Shown here in pieces: positions 63,408-64,000 of a stretch of 64,000 nucleotides of DNA (positions are counted from its first letter, which is position 1; every line of letters begins with the position of its first letter). The DNA lies in assembly GCA_021372865.1 (NCBI GenBank), contig JAJFTO010000020.1, positions 62,001 through 126,000 on the forward strand. The letters run 5' to 3'. Position numbers and translations under genes: made by a program. Source of the stretch: Porphyromonadaceae bacterium. GTDB taxonomy: Bacteria; Bacteroidota; Bacteroidia; Bacteroidales; Dysgonomonadaceae. The notes under the pieces were generated by a model that was given only the letters and a program-made list of their open reading frames with translations, did not search any database and had not been told where the DNA came from.

Positions 63408-64000
63408 ATGCAAAAATTCATCGAGAAATATCTTCTCCCCGTCGCAATGATCCTGGGGATCACCTTTCACAAACAGCTTGCAATTTTTTCACCGGTTATC
63501 CCCTATCTGCTATCGCTCATGCTCTTTGTCACCTATTGCCGGGTGAGCTGGAGTGATATCAGGCTGACCAAATTTCATTACATTCTGCTGACTATTCAAT
63601 ATTTGGGAAGTGCGCTGGTCTATATGGTATTGCGACAGTTTAACGAAATTTTGGCTCAGGCCGCCATGATCTGTGTGCTGACCGCCACGGCCACTTCGGC
63701 ACCGGTTGTAGCCGGGCTTCTTGGAGGAAGCATCTCCGTGACTGCCGCCTATTCCATCATCAGCAATCTTTCTGTCGCTTTCATTGCTCCCCTGTTTCTG
63801 TCTGTCATCGGGGAAAGTAACGTGGAAATATCCTTTGCCTCCTCTTTCTGGCATATTTTATTGAAGGTGATGCCCATTCTCGTCATCCCGTTCCTTTTTG
63901 CATTTATTTTACAGAAAACTGCGCCCAGCATACACAAAAAGATCCGGTCTGCCCAGATTATCTCATTCTACCTATGGGCTGTGGCCCTCACCATAGTAAT
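63408..64000 (+). CDS. Bile acid/sodium symporter-like transporter, cut by window end
   Basis: The ATG at 63408 comes one base after the esterase stop (TGA at 63404-63406), and the frame stays open to the window end (about 197 residues). Six or so membrane helices are seen, with TATATSAPVVAGLLGG near residue 93, which resembles the conserved segment of the BASS / sodium-bile-acid symporter and arsenite ACR3 group. The C-terminal half is missing. The substrate cannot be told. Confidence 0.75.
   Translation, partial: MQKFIEKYLLPVAMILGITFHKQLAIFSPVIPYLLSLMLFVTYCRVSWSDIRLTKFHYILLTIQYLGSALVYMVLRQFNEILAQAAMICVLTATATSAPVVAGLLGGSISVTAAYSIISNLSVAFIAPLFLSVIGESNVEISFASSFWHILLKVMPILVIPFLFAFILQKTAPSIHKKIRSAQIISFYLWAVALTIV

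Overview
The window reads as a chromosome segment of a Bacteroidota bacterium, most likely order Bacteroidales (a Dysgonomonadaceae relative such as Proteiniphilum or Petrimonas is my guess). The signs are a giant SprA/Sov secretion translocon, a TamB-TamL pair, a DUF2027-Smr protein, an RprX/RprY-type two-component system, paired fucosidases, and repeated promoters of the Bacteroidota type (TTTG, about 19-20 nt, TAnnTTTG). Reported promoters were read by eye against that consensus; nothing was computed.

Layout. 1-5.0 kb: the cut-off end of a GH2 beta-galactosidase followed by overlapping GH29 and GH95 alpha-L-fucosidases, a glycan-degrading cluster for fucosylated polysaccharides. 5.0-7.4 kb: glycerophosphodiester phosphodiesterase, small HD hydrolase and HemW in a tight operon. 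7.5-13.1 kb: fhs and uvrB separated by an octanucleotide repeat array, a zinc-ribbon membrane protein, and dgkA on its own promoter. 13.1-16.4 kb: a Dna2-like nuclease-helicase, tRNA-Gln(CTG) and a strong terminator. 16.4-22.8 kb: DUF4153 and small membrane proteins with a winged-helix regulator, pirin, an extremely acidic small protein, a membrane/cytidylate-kinase-like fusion and a DUF5009 membrane protein.

22.8-27 kb is a decayed stretch: a DUF438/hemerythrin-like gene that looks internally deleted and lacks its usual C-terminus, the out-of-frame tail of a WYL protein, an AraC-type membrane regulator and an enolase-superfamily gene with both a nonsense codon and a frameshift. 27.1-38.6 kb is a defence island on the minus strand: hsdM, dinD, hsdS, two small conserved unknowns (the second a DUF1828/DUF1829 protein), hsdR, mcrB, mcrC, packed with 4-nt overlaps or gaps of a few bases and headed by a 19-bp dyad. 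It joins a type I restriction-modification system to an McrBC-type modification-dependent system. A tail of a GH5-like glycosidase sits between the island and tamL.

38.9-64 kb is mostly housekeeping and envelope genes: tamB-tamL, queA, Smr protein, LEA-type lipoprotein, acyl-ACP thioesterase, ruvA, sprA (whose signal peptide begins upstream of any ATG), rprX-rprY with phased repeats upstream, a CDP-alcohol phosphatidyltransferase, yicC, gmk, an esterase and the start of a bile-acid/sodium symporter-like gene. No CRISPR array, rRNA, intact IS or prophage was seen.

The best candidates for something undescribed are the two-gene unit (34401-34934 and 33619-34404) inside the hsd operon with McrBC in the same unit, and the unassigned, possibly structured transcript at about 49625-49760.
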